Source of the DNA: Bimuria novae-zelandiae CBS 107.79
Taxonomy: Eukaryota > Ascomycota > Dothideomycetes > Pleosporales > Didymosphaeriaceae
Assembly (NCBI GenBank): GCA_010015655.1
Contig: ML976666.1
Location: forward strand, 636,092 to 700,091
Reading direction: 5' to 3'
Length of the DNA: 64,000 nt
A program made the position numbers and the translations under genes. Below the pieces are notes generated by a model. That model had not been told where the DNA came from. It searched no databases and worked only from the letters and a program-made list of their open reading frames with translations. Shown in pieces: positions 1-10,935 of the stretch. Positions within the stretch are counted from its first letter, which is position 1. Every line of letters begins with the position of its first letter.

Positions 1-202
1 GTCGCGGTGAGCAGAGCGCTGAGCGGACAGTACGCAGTGGAAAAGATTGTTGGATTGAACTGAGGTTGTACTATCTAGGAGCTACAGAAGGTATAGGTAC
101 GCAAGCGTAAACAACGCTAGTCCTAGAGAAGTAGAAGGAAAGTTGCAACCACGCCATGGCAGGAGCAACTATCTTGCAAAGTAGGAGCCATATACCGTGA
201 CA
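1..202 (-). repeat. Copia LTR (Cop4 family), window edge
   Basis: This matches 14167-14369 almost base for base (203 bp there; its first T lies just outside the window). The ends are TGTCGCGG and CCGTGACA, an inverted TG..CA pair typical of LTRs. The right neighbour (203 onward) has no polypurine tract, so this is either the 5' LTR of a minus-strand element lying to the left or a solo LTR. The two copies differ mainly by C/T and G/A transitions. Confidence 0.8.
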
Positions 203-805
203 CTTGTGGACAAGTTTGTTCTGGCGCAACACATTGATGGGAAGACAAACGGTATGCTTCCGCAGTTTTTAAAAGAAATTGTTTTGCCGTTGAGGCATGG
301 AAACGTTGCGATATAATGCCATTTTGGCAGGTAACACCTTGTACCCTTCCTTCTATTGTTCCAGTCAGACACAAGTTCGACCCGACTATACCTGAAAGAA
401 GACTTTCCGGAGCCTTTCAAGTCCTTTGATTAGACAGGCATAAGCGTAAGACAGAAAATTGCATGCAGCATTCTAGAAGTAAGGGGTCCTTCCCTAACGG
501 CCGGATACAAAGTAAGTGTAAGTCTGCTACTGTATTGCGGGTCCTGGGGTAACACACAGGACTAAAATAATAATAAATAGAACTATGTTACCCGACTCCG
601 GACGTACATAATTGGGTGCAGAAAGAGTCAAGGGTTTTTAATTTGGTCAAGATGTAGATCCCAACGGCTTGGGGGGGGGGGGGGCTTAGAGGAAACAAAG
701 CTTGCGAGTGCAAGGGGTAGTAATAGCAAGATTTATTAGTCTAAGGGTTATTATTAGTAATTGGTTTGCTAGGACGTTTTAGTTCTGCAGTTAAGGGTAA
801 GAAGT
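203..805. other. intergenic stretch with a G14 tract
   Basis: No convincing gene on either strand. Base composition is balanced and RIP-like decay is not evident until about 700. An uninterrupted run of 14 G lies at 671-684. Short open frames at 123-420 overlap the LTR and show no domain. Confidence 0.6.
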
Positions 806-1132
806 GTTACTGTTAGGATCCTAAATATTAGGGAATAGTAGGAGTCCTCCCATGTAGTTATTACCAACCAGTAAGGTGCGACCATAACGATAGTTACGTA
901 ACTTAATTAGAGTAATTAGTAGCTTTAGCATACTAATTACACTTAGTAAGCTAATTACTAAGTAGCTTTTATTTAGCTTAATTAAAGTAATTAGTTAGTT
1001 CATTTACTTTAAGTATATAGGAGCTTAAAGATGGACTTTTATTAATTTCATTGTAACGTATATTATCTTTAATACTAACGCTATTAGTAATACGCGTAAG
1101 CTATTATTAACTCTTCCCTGCCTTATAGTACT

Positions 1133-1424
1133 TGTCAGATTGGAAGGGTAATCTGATAAGATGAAAAGATGATAATTAATTGAGATAAATTGAGGTATGA
1201 ATTGTGTGTGCTTGTCTCTAAGAGGTCTAGGACTTTGCCTTTTATCTTTAGGTTGCCTGCCTAGATATCCCTTACTTTATTCCTTACTTTATCCTTACTT
1301 TATTCCTTACTTCATTCCTTGCGTTATTCCTTGCGCGTTAAGCGAGGGCGGAATGTAAGGGCAGAATATATAGGCGTAAGTGCGCTAGCCTCCTTGTAGA
1401 TGCAAAGGACTATGTAATCGGACA
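1133..1424 (-). repeat. Cop1 3' LTR
   Basis: 292 bp, with plus-strand ends TGTCAGAT and CGGACA. The partner is 6293-6584. Next to it, 1425-1435 read on the minus strand gives the purine-rich tract expected upstream of a 3' LTR. Confidence 0.92.
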
Positions 1425-1439
1425 TACCCCCTTAGCTTA

Positions 1440-4400
1440 GGCCTATCCTCAAGCTAGACCTTTCGCATTTATCTATTATTCTAACTTAAAGACCTCTATC
1501 CTCTGCTATAGATCCTGCAGGGTAACCTCTTAATTAGTGATCTTGTCTAATATATCTTTAAGTCCTAGTTTACTCAGAAACTTGCTCTATTTGTTCACAG
1601 GTAGGGCCTTTATAAGTCTATCTACGGCCATGTCCTCTAAGCGTTAATAGTCCACCTTAATTGTTCGTAGTACGACCTCTTGTCTTAGCTAATAATTATA
1701 GATATCTACATGACGGAGCTTAGTCTGCAACTTAGCAATTTTTTTAGTAATAAGTTAAATTGTTTGCTAATTATTATAATTAATTGTGATAAGGGAGTTA
1801 CTAAGGTTAATCTTTAGCTCCTTTAGCAATTAGGATATAAATAGTGCCTCCTTAGCCACTTGCGATAGTGCTAGTAATTTGGCTTTAGTTATTAATATAG
1901 TAACTGTATCTTGCTTATTTGCTTTCCAGGCGATTAGGCTACTAAATAGCTTAATAATGTATCCTTGTAAGCTCTTATAGTTAAGTGTATTATTAGCAAA
2001 GGATGCGTCGCTTGCCACTTCTAAAGTATCTGCACCCCTAAGCTAAAGACCTAGTAATCTAGTATTAGCAAGGTAGAGGAAAACTTAGTTAGTAGCCGCT
2101 TAGTGCTCTTTGCTTAAGTTAGATAGGAATCGTAATAATCGGGAACTTATAAAGGCAATATTTAGCCAAGATATAACTATAGCATAAAGAATTAATCTAA
2201 CTTTACGCTAGTATCAATTAATTTTACCCTTACTAGCTAGTCCTGTCCTTAGAAGTAATTCGATTAAACCTATTAGGGTATTATAGCGAATCTCATGGTG
2301 ATTAATGAGGCGCGATATTTTATTAATATATAAAGCTTGTAAAAGCTAGATCTTTCTACTCGAGTGGTCCCTAATAATTTCAATTCCTAGAAACCACTAT
2401 AGGTCTTTACTACCCGTAAGTGTAAATTTAGTACCTATTATTGCGAGAGCAGCTTCAGCAGCCTGTTTTTATAACTTATTATAGGTAATAATAAGGTTAT
2501 CTACATAAAAGAAGATAATAATACCGTCCTTAATAAGACAGCATGGCTCGTGGGGCACTGTTTTAAAGCCAATATTACGGAGCGTTAATGTGAATTCTCT
2601 TTGCCAGAGCAGTGGAGATATGCGCAGTCCATACAGTGCTTTGTGTAGTTTAAGGACTGTGCCTGCTCGCGAGTAGCCGCGAGGCATTCTTATATAGATT
2701 TCTCTGTCTAGCTTTGCATGGACAAACGCGTTAGTAACGTCGTGTTAGATAAGCTCTAAGTTAAGCTAAGCTATAATCGCTATAAGCATGTAGAATAATT
2801 ATCTTATAAGTGTTGCGGCGTAGGTTTCTTACGAGGTAAGGTGCCGCTATTAATTGCCTCGTACTACTAGCCTTGCTTTGCATTTCTGCAATCGATAGTG
2901 TTTGTTAAATTTATAGGTATATACCCACATGTAGTTAAGGATTTAATGGCCTACCACTTTCACTAGAGCGGTTGCAACCTCACTCTAGGACTTTATTTCC
3001 TTATAGCTCTGTAGATAGGAACGTTTTGCTTCCTTCCACATATTATAGAGAGGGTGATCTTCGAGCTTGCTTCGGCATGTAGGTGGCTTTAGAAGCACGC
3101 TTTAATGTAGCTTCTTACCTAATATAATTATTTATTAAAGCTGCGCCTTATTAAGAGCCTTACCTTTGTATTTGCCGCTACTATTAGCTTTAGTGCCTAC
3201 TATAAAGGCTACGGCCTATAGGCTTGTTTGCCACTACCCTGTTTGCACTTTTTAGGGTAGTATAGCTTAATTGCCTCCTGCCATTAATTGTGCAAGAAGT
3301 GTTACTAGTAGCGGCGTTAAGGGAGGTGTTAAATATTCGCACCTAACTTTCCTGCCTTACCTATACTTAGGAGCTCCTTTAACCTCTTTCTCTAGCGCTT
3401 TACTAATTATCTTATCCTTAAAGAAGGACTTAGTAGCATGCTCTTGTAGAGATAAGGGAGGTAACTCTACTAATCGCACCTAGGCCGCTATTTCTTCTAA
3501 TGTACTATGCATAAGGTTTTCTATTAAGTCTTTAGTTTTACCTAAGAACATAGTATCCTCGTTAAATATTACGTCGCGAGTACTAATTGTCTTTGCTAGA
3601 GAAGGAATCTATATTCTCTAGATATTTATTAATTTGTAGCTAATAAGGTAGCTAATCTATGCCTTAGGGTTAAGCCTCTAAAGCCTGCTCTTGCCGCGTT
3701 TTATATTGTCAGTTATCGCAAAAGCTTTATAGCTATATACTTTTAGGTAAGCTTAATTAGGCTTCTTTAGTTAGGTAATAATGCTGTTCTGAAAAGCTAC
3801 TGTCGTAAAGAACACTTTATATAGAGATCACTATCGATTAGCGTAGTTTAGCGTTTAATTATACAAGTAGACTACGGCTTGGGTAATCTCAGGCTATATC
3901 TACTAGGGTAGGTTAGAGTTAAGTCGCATCGCGCGCGCTTTCTCCTTAATTACACCCCCTAAGCGTTTAGCTCCTCTATTTTATGCTTAAGTATTAGGTG
4001 CTAAAGACTTAATCTTAATACCTTGCGCTAAGCACTACTTCTTAATGTCTACCTTAATAGAAAAGATTTTATTATTAGATTTAATTACTTTTACTATAAT
4101 GTTATATTGTACTTCTATAAACCGCATAAAGGTGCTAAGTAATTTAATAATTAACCGTGCTAGGCAGTTATCCTTAAAGTAGAAGTCCTATACAAAGCTA
4201 GAGAATTAGTTAGTAATTAGTATTTAGCTCTTCTCTCTTATTAAGCTATCTACTTTATAGTCGTGAAAATCGATTGCGACTCGCTCGCCGGGACCTTCTA
4301 TTAGATCTCTAGCTTACCAGCGTATTTGCCGTTTTAGTTTTACTTTGCCATAGGCATTACACTTAACTATAGGGAGACTTTTAATTCTTACCCTCTTAGA

Positions 4401-6242
4401 TTACTGCACGAGGTGTTCAAGGGCCTAAAAGCCTAAATAGCCTAATTGTTAGTGCCAGATCCACGCGTCTGCCTTCTACAGTCTTCGTTTAGTACGTGTA
4501 TTAGTCTTATAAGTGGCGTGCGCAGCATCAGTAGGAATACTACCTACTAGCCTTGTCTTATGTTCTAAGACCTACTATCTATGTAGCTCTTAAAGTTCTA
4601 CTAGCACAGTATTGTCTCTTCTCTTTAGAGTTATTAGGTCTACTCTTATATCCCACTAAAGGCCTTGCCTCTAGAGTAATCGGAATAATACAAGGTTGTA
4701 GAGCAGATTAAGGCAATAGGCTATATTATCTAGCCATATTAATTAATTACTATTTACACTCTATACGTTAAGATAGACGCTCTCGTATCCTTTAATCTAT
4801 ATTTATATATTCCTTGCCTATATAAAGTCTCCTGGCGCCGGTGGATAGTATGAGACAAAGCGATTAATGTCGTTAAAGATATAGCAGGTTATGCCTAAAT
4901 TAAGTATAGCTAAGCGTCGCAATAGGTACGTGTTTAGGTTGGTGTAAAAGGATACGGCGTTAAAGCTCGCTAGGATTTTAGTAATCTTGCGTCCATCTAG
5001 TTATTTATTATTAGCCTTAGTAATTCGAGGTAGAGTAGGAGTGTATGATTATTTAATTTTAGGTGCCTGTAATTTAGCCTTTTTTATTCCTTTTAACTTT
5101 TCTTAGAAGTCGGTATCATGTTCTAGCCTAAGCTTAACCAGCTTTACCATGAGAGGGTTTGGTATAAACCAGTCTGGCTACTTGTCTAAAAAGGCATAGA
5201 AACAGTCTTAAAGACTATAGCGTAGTTTACAAGCAGGGTAGTAATTGCCACTAACTACTATTAGCTTAAGACTCTAAGGTAACTATTTAGTTCTAGTACG
5301 TTAACTATTATTTTGTTATTTATAATTCCAAGGTCTTTCCCGACTTTTAGATAATGCTGCTTTATCCACAAGAGAGGTGTCCCTGTCTGTAGCCTAGGTA
5401 GGTTTACCACCTTTAGCGAGAGATAACCCTGTAGTAGTAAAAGCGCCCTTTTGTTTGCCCTTAGTTAGGTGCTGTAGGATTATATGGTCTTAAAAGAGTT
5501 TTATTATGTGCTTTCGTAAGATAGCTGCATCCTTGCTTCTATATTACTAGAAGGTCGTTACCTACATAGGTGCGACATAGATAACTACCTTTATAAAGTC
5601 TTCTTTTACTAAGTTAAGCCTTTAAAGTTCTAGAACCTAATTAGTCTCTGCTTCTGTGGCTGCGTAATCGTACTTAGAGAGCTATGCAGCCTATAATCTA
5701 GCTATTCTTATTAGCTTAAGCGCTTCTTAATACCTTATTCTTAATTATCTGTATTTGTCTTGATAATTAACCCTAATTATAATTATAAGGTTATTTATCT
5801 ATTGCTTAATTATTTCTCTAGGAATGTAGTAGTTATTCTAGAGATGCGCGGAGATTGTTAACTAGAGAAAGGTAACTACCTTATTAAAGTCTACCTTTTC
5901 TTCTAAATAGGCTCGATCCATGACCTTATAGATCTTGAGCTATCCTTTATAGTAGTCGCTATCGTCTTTATATGCTTTCGCGCCTGCCGGCGATAAATAA
6001 GATAGTAATATTAGTGCGTTGTTTAGGTTCGCATTCGTGTAGACAGCGTTTGGCTGGTAGTTGCCTATTAACGGCGGTATCGGCATAGCGGGTTTCTGCT
6101 TTAGTTTATCTATCAGCGCTGGGTTAGTAATGTTCCAGACCTTAAGGAATTAGCATCTTGTTTTAAGCTATTTTAGCTATAGTGTGTAATTCGTGTAGTT
6201 AGTCAGGATCACTGTAGGATCTCTAAGTGTTGATAGGGCCAT
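1440..6242 (-). pseudogene. Cop1 Gag-Pol polyprotein, RIP-inactivated
   Basis: The start codon at 6242-6240 opens a Gag that matches the start of Gag in Cop2. The protease region lies near 4830-4920 (a D-x-G-type segment ending PPAPGDFI, with the first motif residues mutated). An integrase segment RLGGVIKEKARAMRLN lies near 3905-3965. Reverse transcriptase is at 2469-2687, where the longest open piece contains HKALYGLRISPLLWQ and the active-site variant FFYVDN (FFYVDD expected). RNase H is at 1830-2018 with the start ASDASFANN. The frames are broken by TAG and TAA where Gln or Trp are expected. Protein identity is secure; exact domain borders are not. Confidence 0.88.
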
Positions 6243-6282
6243 TGCGATTGGCTTGATAAGGTAGTATTAGTTAAGGCAGTGA

Positions 6283-6292
6283 GACTCTTAAT
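6283..6292 (-). other. Cop1 primer-binding site (half-tRNA-Lys type)
   Basis: Directly inside the 5' LTR, the minus strand reads ATTAAGAGTC. This is the complement of GACTCTTAAT, the anticodon arm of tRNA-Lys(CUU). Copia elements often prime from a tRNA cleaved in the anticodon loop. The same ten bases follow the 5' LTRs of Cop2 and Cop3. Confidence 0.6.
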
Positions 6293-6584
6293 TGTTAAAT
6301 TAGAAGGGTAATCTAATAAGATAAAAAGATAATAATTAATTAAGATAAATTAAGGTATGAATTGTGTGTGCTTGTCTCTAAGAGGTCTAGAACTTTGCCT
6401 TTTATCTTTAGGTTGCCTGCCTAGATATCCCTTGCTTTATTCCTTACTTTATTCTTGCTTTATTCCTTACTTTATTCCTTGCGTTATTCCTTGCGCGTTG
6501 AGCGAGGGCGGAATGTAAGGGCGGAATGTACGGGCGTAAGTGCGCCAGCCTCCTTGCAGATGCAAAGGACCATGTAATCGGATA
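6293..6584 (-). repeat. Cop1 5' LTR
   Basis: 292 bp and the same length as the 3' copy. It contains short direct repeats of a CCTTACTTTATT type around 6431-6480. Differences from the partner are nearly all transitions, as RIP predicts. Confidence 0.92.
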
Positions 6585-6652
6585 GTACTCCTGCCCGAGA
6601 ACCAACCCTAGCCACCTTTGGGACTAGCTACCCCGAAGGGCTTAATAGTTAC

Positions 6653-7425
6653 TTAACTATAATACTAAGTTAGCGCACACTATAAAAGCTAGTAAACAGT
6701 AGTAAATAAGAGATAGCTTATATACTACTAAAGATTTAAATATTAAGCAAAATAAGTTAAATAAACTTCGAGCGCTAACTGTTTATAAGATCTATTTAAA
6801 TACGTAGTAGATATTGGAGTCTACTTACAAAGATCTCCCTTACCTTTATTATATTTATTACGGCAGCATCCCCACTCCACCCAGACGCGGTGCACACGGA
6901 ACTGGACCTGAATCTGATTTGGGCAATACGGTGGGACTTAGTCAATTGTTATTGGACATGAAGCGCAAAATGCATCCAGCATCTATGCTGTGTAACCGCG
7001 TACGAAAACTGTCTCTGCACGACCGGAAGCCTTTCCATCGTTAAATCAGATGTTTTCCTAGTAAGTAATTACAATATAGGGTTTCCACCACAAAACTTCT
7101 TTTTCTCATGAGGCTACCGGAATATGCCGTGCGTTCTCTCGTCACAATATGCGCATTAGATTTGGTTCTCCAGACTCATGACACTTCAGAAGATCTCACT
7201 AATATGTCTCGGAGACTTATGCTCGTTATACGTATCGTACTCTGCAGATGCTACATGGCCGACTCGGTTCCACGTTCGACGCATCTCGCATTTAGCCCCA
7301 CAAATCACCACCGCCGGCACCGGTATACGGAGTCTTCCCAACTGCCGGTATTCCATGTATAAAACATCTCGCAGTCCCATCTTCCCGGTCTATAGTGCTG
7401 CAGCCTCTTTCGTATCCTGCCCGCA
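6653..7425. other. intergenic region upstream of esterase
   Basis: The first 150 bases are AT-rich and look like RIP spill-over next to the LTR. From about 6830 the composition becomes balanced. It should hold the esterase promoter, but I see no clear TATA box. Short open frames on both strands overlap each other and show no domain. Confidence 0.5.
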
Positions 7426-7708
7426 ATGAAGATCGCCACCGGTGCCGTAGCACTGTTGACGACCGTGTCTTGGAATGTAGCCGAGTGTTTGGGTCACAGG
7501 CGTGCGCCAACGGCTACTATAGATGGAGGTGTGATTATTGGAACAACGACCAGAGTTCCTGGGGCGACTGCAGTCGTGAACAAATTTCTTGGGATACCAC
7601 TTGCTCCCGCGCCGGTTGGGAGTGCGAGGTTTTCGGTGCCGAAACCGACGAATTGGAGTCAGCCTATTGAGACGAAGACATTCAAGCCGACATGTATACA
7701 GGTGTTCA

Positions 7709-7766
7709 GTAAGCGCTCTGTCGCCTTGTCATGTTATATGACGATAAGCCATTGACTGGATTGTAG
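7709..7766 (+). other. esterase intron 1
   Basis: 58 bp, donor gtaagc, acceptor ttgtag, with a TGAC branch-like site 14 bases before the acceptor. It is phase 1 and joins CIQVF to PFEDRDF in frame. Confidence 0.75.
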
Positions 7767-8715
7767 GGCCATTTGAGGATCGCGACTTCATCCAGGACGT
7801 GTTCAGCATTCCGCGTCCAGAAGAAAGCGAAGACTGCCTCTACCTCAACGTCTTCGCGCCTAGAAAGACATGGAAGGCCTTCTTCCGTAAGGCAAAATAT
7901 CCTGTGCTGTTCTGGATATATGGAGGCGGATTCAACTTCGGAAATGCTGGTCAGCCTATATACGACGGGTCGCACTTCGCAGCGCTCGAGGACGTGATCG
8001 TCGTATCTGTCAATTATCGCACTAATTTCTTCGGCTTCCCCATCGCACCAGACATCACCAATCTCACAGAGCGAAACCTAGGGTTGTTGGACCAGCGCGC
8101 TGGGTTGGACTGGGTGCAGCAGAACATCGAGGTGTGTTTGGCGGAGACCCAAACCGCGTCACTAACTTCGGTCAATCAGCTGGAGCGTACGCAGTAGACG
8201 TTCTGCTGACAGCTCCATGGCCAAATGGTCCACCTTTCCATGTTGGTATCATGCAGAGCGGCACATACTCGTACAATCCTCTGCCAAACTGCAACGACAC
8301 CAACTATGCGTCTTGGAACGTCCTCCTCAAGCGGCTTGAATGCGAAAACGCGACTTCTACCTTCGACTGCATTATGCAAAAGCCAGTTTCAGATATCCGC
8401 TACGCTCAAGAAAAGTTCAAAATCGGCTTCGGGATGGCCGGTGATAATATTACCATCGTTTGCGACCCTCGCCTGCGGCGCGAGGCCGGAAACTTCACGC
8501 GTGTGCCAGTGATCAGAGGCACTACGTTGCAAGAAGGAAGCTACTATGCTACTAAGAACGGAACGGACATTGACCGCTACTTCAATACATACTTTTTTAA
8601 CGAAACGGCACTCAAGGAAAAGGTACTTGAAGCGTACAAGCTAGATCCAGTAGAGGGCCGCTTCGATAATTACAGCATTTTGTCGCAGATTCATACCGAC
8701 TGGAACTTCCACTGC

Positions 8716-8767
8716 GTAAGAAACATCAAGATGAGACAAGTTGGCTGAAATGCTAATGAATGAACAG
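8716..8767 (+). other. esterase intron 2
   Basis: 52 bp, donor gtaaga, acceptor aacag, with CTAAT near the 3' end. It joins WNFHC to PAVFLSNN in phase 0. Confidence 0.8.
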
Positions 8768-9175
8768 CCAGCCGTCTTCCTCAGCAACAACTCGCACCGC
8801 TATGTGCCCACCTACCGCTATCTCTTCCACACGACGTTCCCGAATCTACTATTCACGGATCTGCCGGATGACAGATGGCCGGTATCGGTGCAGGGAGCGT
8901 ACCACTCATCCGAGATCCCTATCGTCTTCTCGACATACAATCTAACCAATGCCACGGTGGAACAGAAACGACTGAGCCACACGATGCGCAAAGCGTGGGC
9001 AGACTTCGCCAAGAATCCTAGGAGAGCGCCAATCAACGGCTGGAAAACATCAGGGGCCAACGGGTCCACAGTAATGGATTTTGGGATCGATGGGAAAGGC
9101 GAGTATCGGCTGGTGAAGGATGTGACGGGAAAGTGCTGGGCGTGGAAAGACTTTATCTGGACCAAGCATTTTTAA

Positions 9176-9665
9176 GCATTGTAATTTCCGATCGTGTTCC
9201 CATCCGTACGTTTGTAGTCTGCATAGCCGTCTTTCCCTCGCTCATCCTCGTGCCATGGCCGCCTGGCAGGCTCAACAATATTTCTTGATGCGGCGCAACA
9301 CACACCTGTTTCGTGCCTCGTCATATTTCAGACCGTACCCTGCTAATTTCCTCGGTGACCAATTGGTCTCAGCCTGGCGGTCGAATCGGCAGCGTTGTCG
9401 CAATGCGGTTCAGGCAAGAGCGTAAGTGGTAATTTCCAAGAGGTAGGGTAGCAGTCGCAAACCAAATATGGGAACAAGAAGCCGCTGGCGCAAACAACGA
9501 ACAGATGACATATCACGACCATTCTTCCACTCTTCCTAACTAACGCCGATGTGCAGCGGCCAGCCAGGCCAAGGGTATATGCAAATCATGCTGCAATTTC
9601 ACCGTAACGCCTTGTCGTGAATATCACCATCGTACCTCATAAAATCCAGCCATAGCTGAGCGCCT
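9176..9665. other. intergenic, convergent 3' ends
   Basis: This lies between the esterase stop and the macro-domain stop on the opposite strand. No open frame with a recognisable domain, no repeat and no RNA gene seen. Confidence 0.5.
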
Positions 9666-10656
9666 CTAGAGCTCGCCCTTGTTGTGGTCCTTTGCGTCCT
9701 CCTTGGCCACCACCACGAAGTCGTCTACCTCCTCCGTCTTCTGTTTCTTCGCTGATGGTTCCTCGGGATCCTGAGGCTCGGTAGTAGGAGCGTCGGGCAA
9801 CCTTACGGCGATATCTGCCTCGTCGGTTGAGGCCTTCTCGGGCTCGTCCGTCTTCTCTGCCTCGGCAGGAGGAGGGAAATACTTCCTGTGTGGTTACATA
9901 AGCAACGTGACCACTAGCGCCAAATCACGTATAGCAAACTTACGAGACGGTCTGGTAGTAGATGTCCTGGTCCTTTTGCAGGAAATTGCAGAAGATGACA
10001 CGCTCCAGTTTATCGCCATCCGCGCCGTCTAGGAACTTTCGCACCTCACCCAGGGCGTCATTGCACGCCTTGGCGTTTGGGTACGAGAAGACGCCAGTGC
10101 TGATGGCCGGAAACGCGATACTCTTCTGCCCGTGCTCGACGGCAAGCTCCAGCCCCTTCCGATAGCAGCTCTTCAGCTTCGCTTCCGCTTCTGATGCGGG
10201 TAGGGCGTAGTAGCGCGGACCCACGGCGTGAATGATCTTCTTCGAGGGCAGCTCGTAGCCGTTAGAGATCTTCGCATCACCGGCCTCACACCCCCCGAGC
10301 GTCAGGCACTCGTCGTAGAGATCAGGGCCTGCTGCGCGATGGATGGCCCCGTCAACGCCTCCACCGCCGAGAAGGGCCTCGTTGGCGGCATTGACGATGG
10401 CATCGATGGCCAGCACCGTGATGTCTCCCTTTATGATGGAGATTTTGTCGTTGTGTGCGGCATTCGGCGGGTAGAGCGGCGTCTGGTCTGAGTCGAGGGG
10501 AATGCGGTTGAGCTTGTAGAGGAGGGACAGTGTGGGAATCTCGTCGAGCTGAATGACGTCGGCCATTTTGCGGTGGGATCGATGATAGCAGCACGTGTAT
10601 GTGTTTATGGAGCGCGTCGAAGATGCGGGAAGTCGTGAGAGAAGCACGCGGAACAT
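9666..10656 (-). CDS. macro-domain ADP-ribose hydrolase
   Basis: A MacroD/YmdB-type macro domain, a family that removes ADP-ribose from proteins and hydrolyses O-acetyl-ADP-ribose. Exon 1 is 10656-9944 and exon 2 is 9885-9666, with a 58-bp intron (gtaagt..acag), giving 310 residues. The diagnostic motifs are GDIT, NAANEALLGGGGVDGAIH (ADP-ribose loop), AVGP and STGVFSYP. The start at 10656 adds about 30 residues rich in Arg, Ser and Leu (MFRVLLSRLPASSTRS) that look like a mitochondrial presequence. A second in-frame ATG at 10564-10566 (MADVIQL) would give a cytosolic or nuclear form. The C-terminal exon is acidic and low-complexity, with a basic KKQK patch, and lies outside the catalytic fold. 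Its neighbours face it convergently and divergently and do not suggest an operon-like role. Confidence 0.9.
9886..9943 (-). other. macro-domain gene intron
   Basis: 58 bp on the minus strand, donor gtaagt, acceptor cacag. It splits a Ser codon (TC|G). Reading through it gives an early stop, so splicing is needed for the acidic tail. Confidence 0.8.
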
Positions 10657-10935
10657 GTAGAAGGCACGACGAGGCTCCTTTGCGCCTGCCTGCTAGGAAA
10701 CGTGGGGTGGAGCTTTGGCCACAGCTTATTCAAAACTTCCCAATCAGGCAATCTGGCCTTGAGCGTCGATTGTCTTGCTTTCACCTAGCCCGCACGGGGG
10801 TCTATGCGCACGTGCAATGACATCCTGAAGAGCGGATCCCGTCTTGCCCCCTTAGCTCTCATATCGCCCTCTTACTTCATTTCACCCCTGCTTGTTGGCA
10901 CATCCCACCCGGTGACGACTATAGACTAGTTTATC

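Larger units (their letters stand above)
1133..6584 (-). mobile_element. Copia element Cop1, complete, RIPed
   Basis: A 5452-bp LTR retrotransposon on the minus strand with 292-bp LTRs and a perfect 5-bp target repeat gtact at 1128-1132 and 6585-6589. In minus-strand sense it begins with the LTR at 6293-6584, followed by a primer site, Gag, protease, integrase, reverse transcriptase and RNase H, a polypurine tract (complement of 1425-1435) and the 3' LTR at 1133-1424. Domain order PR-INT-RT-RH makes it Ty1/Copia. It inserted into an older solo LTR. It is inactive because RIP has placed many stops in the coding region. Confidence 0.93.
811..6647 (+). repeat. solo Gypsy-type LTR split by Cop1
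   Basis: The two halves are 811-1132 and 6590-6647, about 380 bp when joined. The left end TGTTAGGATC and the tail after CCCGAGAACC match the LTRs of the chromodomain Gypsy at 48543-58669, but the 18-bp minisatellite of those LTRs is missing. Target repeats gttac flank it at 806-810 and 6648-6652, so it is a true solo LTR. Cop1 later inserted into it, duplicating gtact. Confidence 0.85.
7426..9175 (+). pseudogene. secreted type-B carboxylesterase, 2-bp frameshift
   Basis: A carboxylesterase/lipase of the alpha/beta-hydrolase (COesterase) family that would hydrolyse ester substrates outside the cell. The start at 7426 opens a signal peptide (MKIATGAVALL, Ala-Glu-Cys region). Three exons are visible: 7426-7708, 7767-8715 and 8768-9175, with introns of 58 bp (gtaagc..gtag) and 52 bp (gtaaga..acag). 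Family landmarks are SEDCLYLNVFAP, the oxyanion-hole GGGF, the nucleophile elbow GQSAG, the acid in GTTLQEG and the His in GAYHSSEIP, so the Ser-Glu-His triad is intact. Several N-x-S/T sites fit a secreted glycoprotein. The reading frame breaks at 8132-8137, where GTGTGT seems to carry one extra GT between NIE and VFGGDP. The exon total of 1640 nt is 2 over a multiple of three. It is either a recent pseudogene or a sequencing error; no intron fits there. Confidence 0.85.

Noticed and set aside
6283..6292. Considered as a fragment of a tRNA-Lys gene
   Set aside because: Only the anticodon arm matches, and the same bases follow three 5' LTRs, so it is a primer site.
10228..10594. Open frames overlapping the macro-domain gene in other frames
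   Set aside because: The macro motifs are all in one minus-strand frame; the others lack domain signal.
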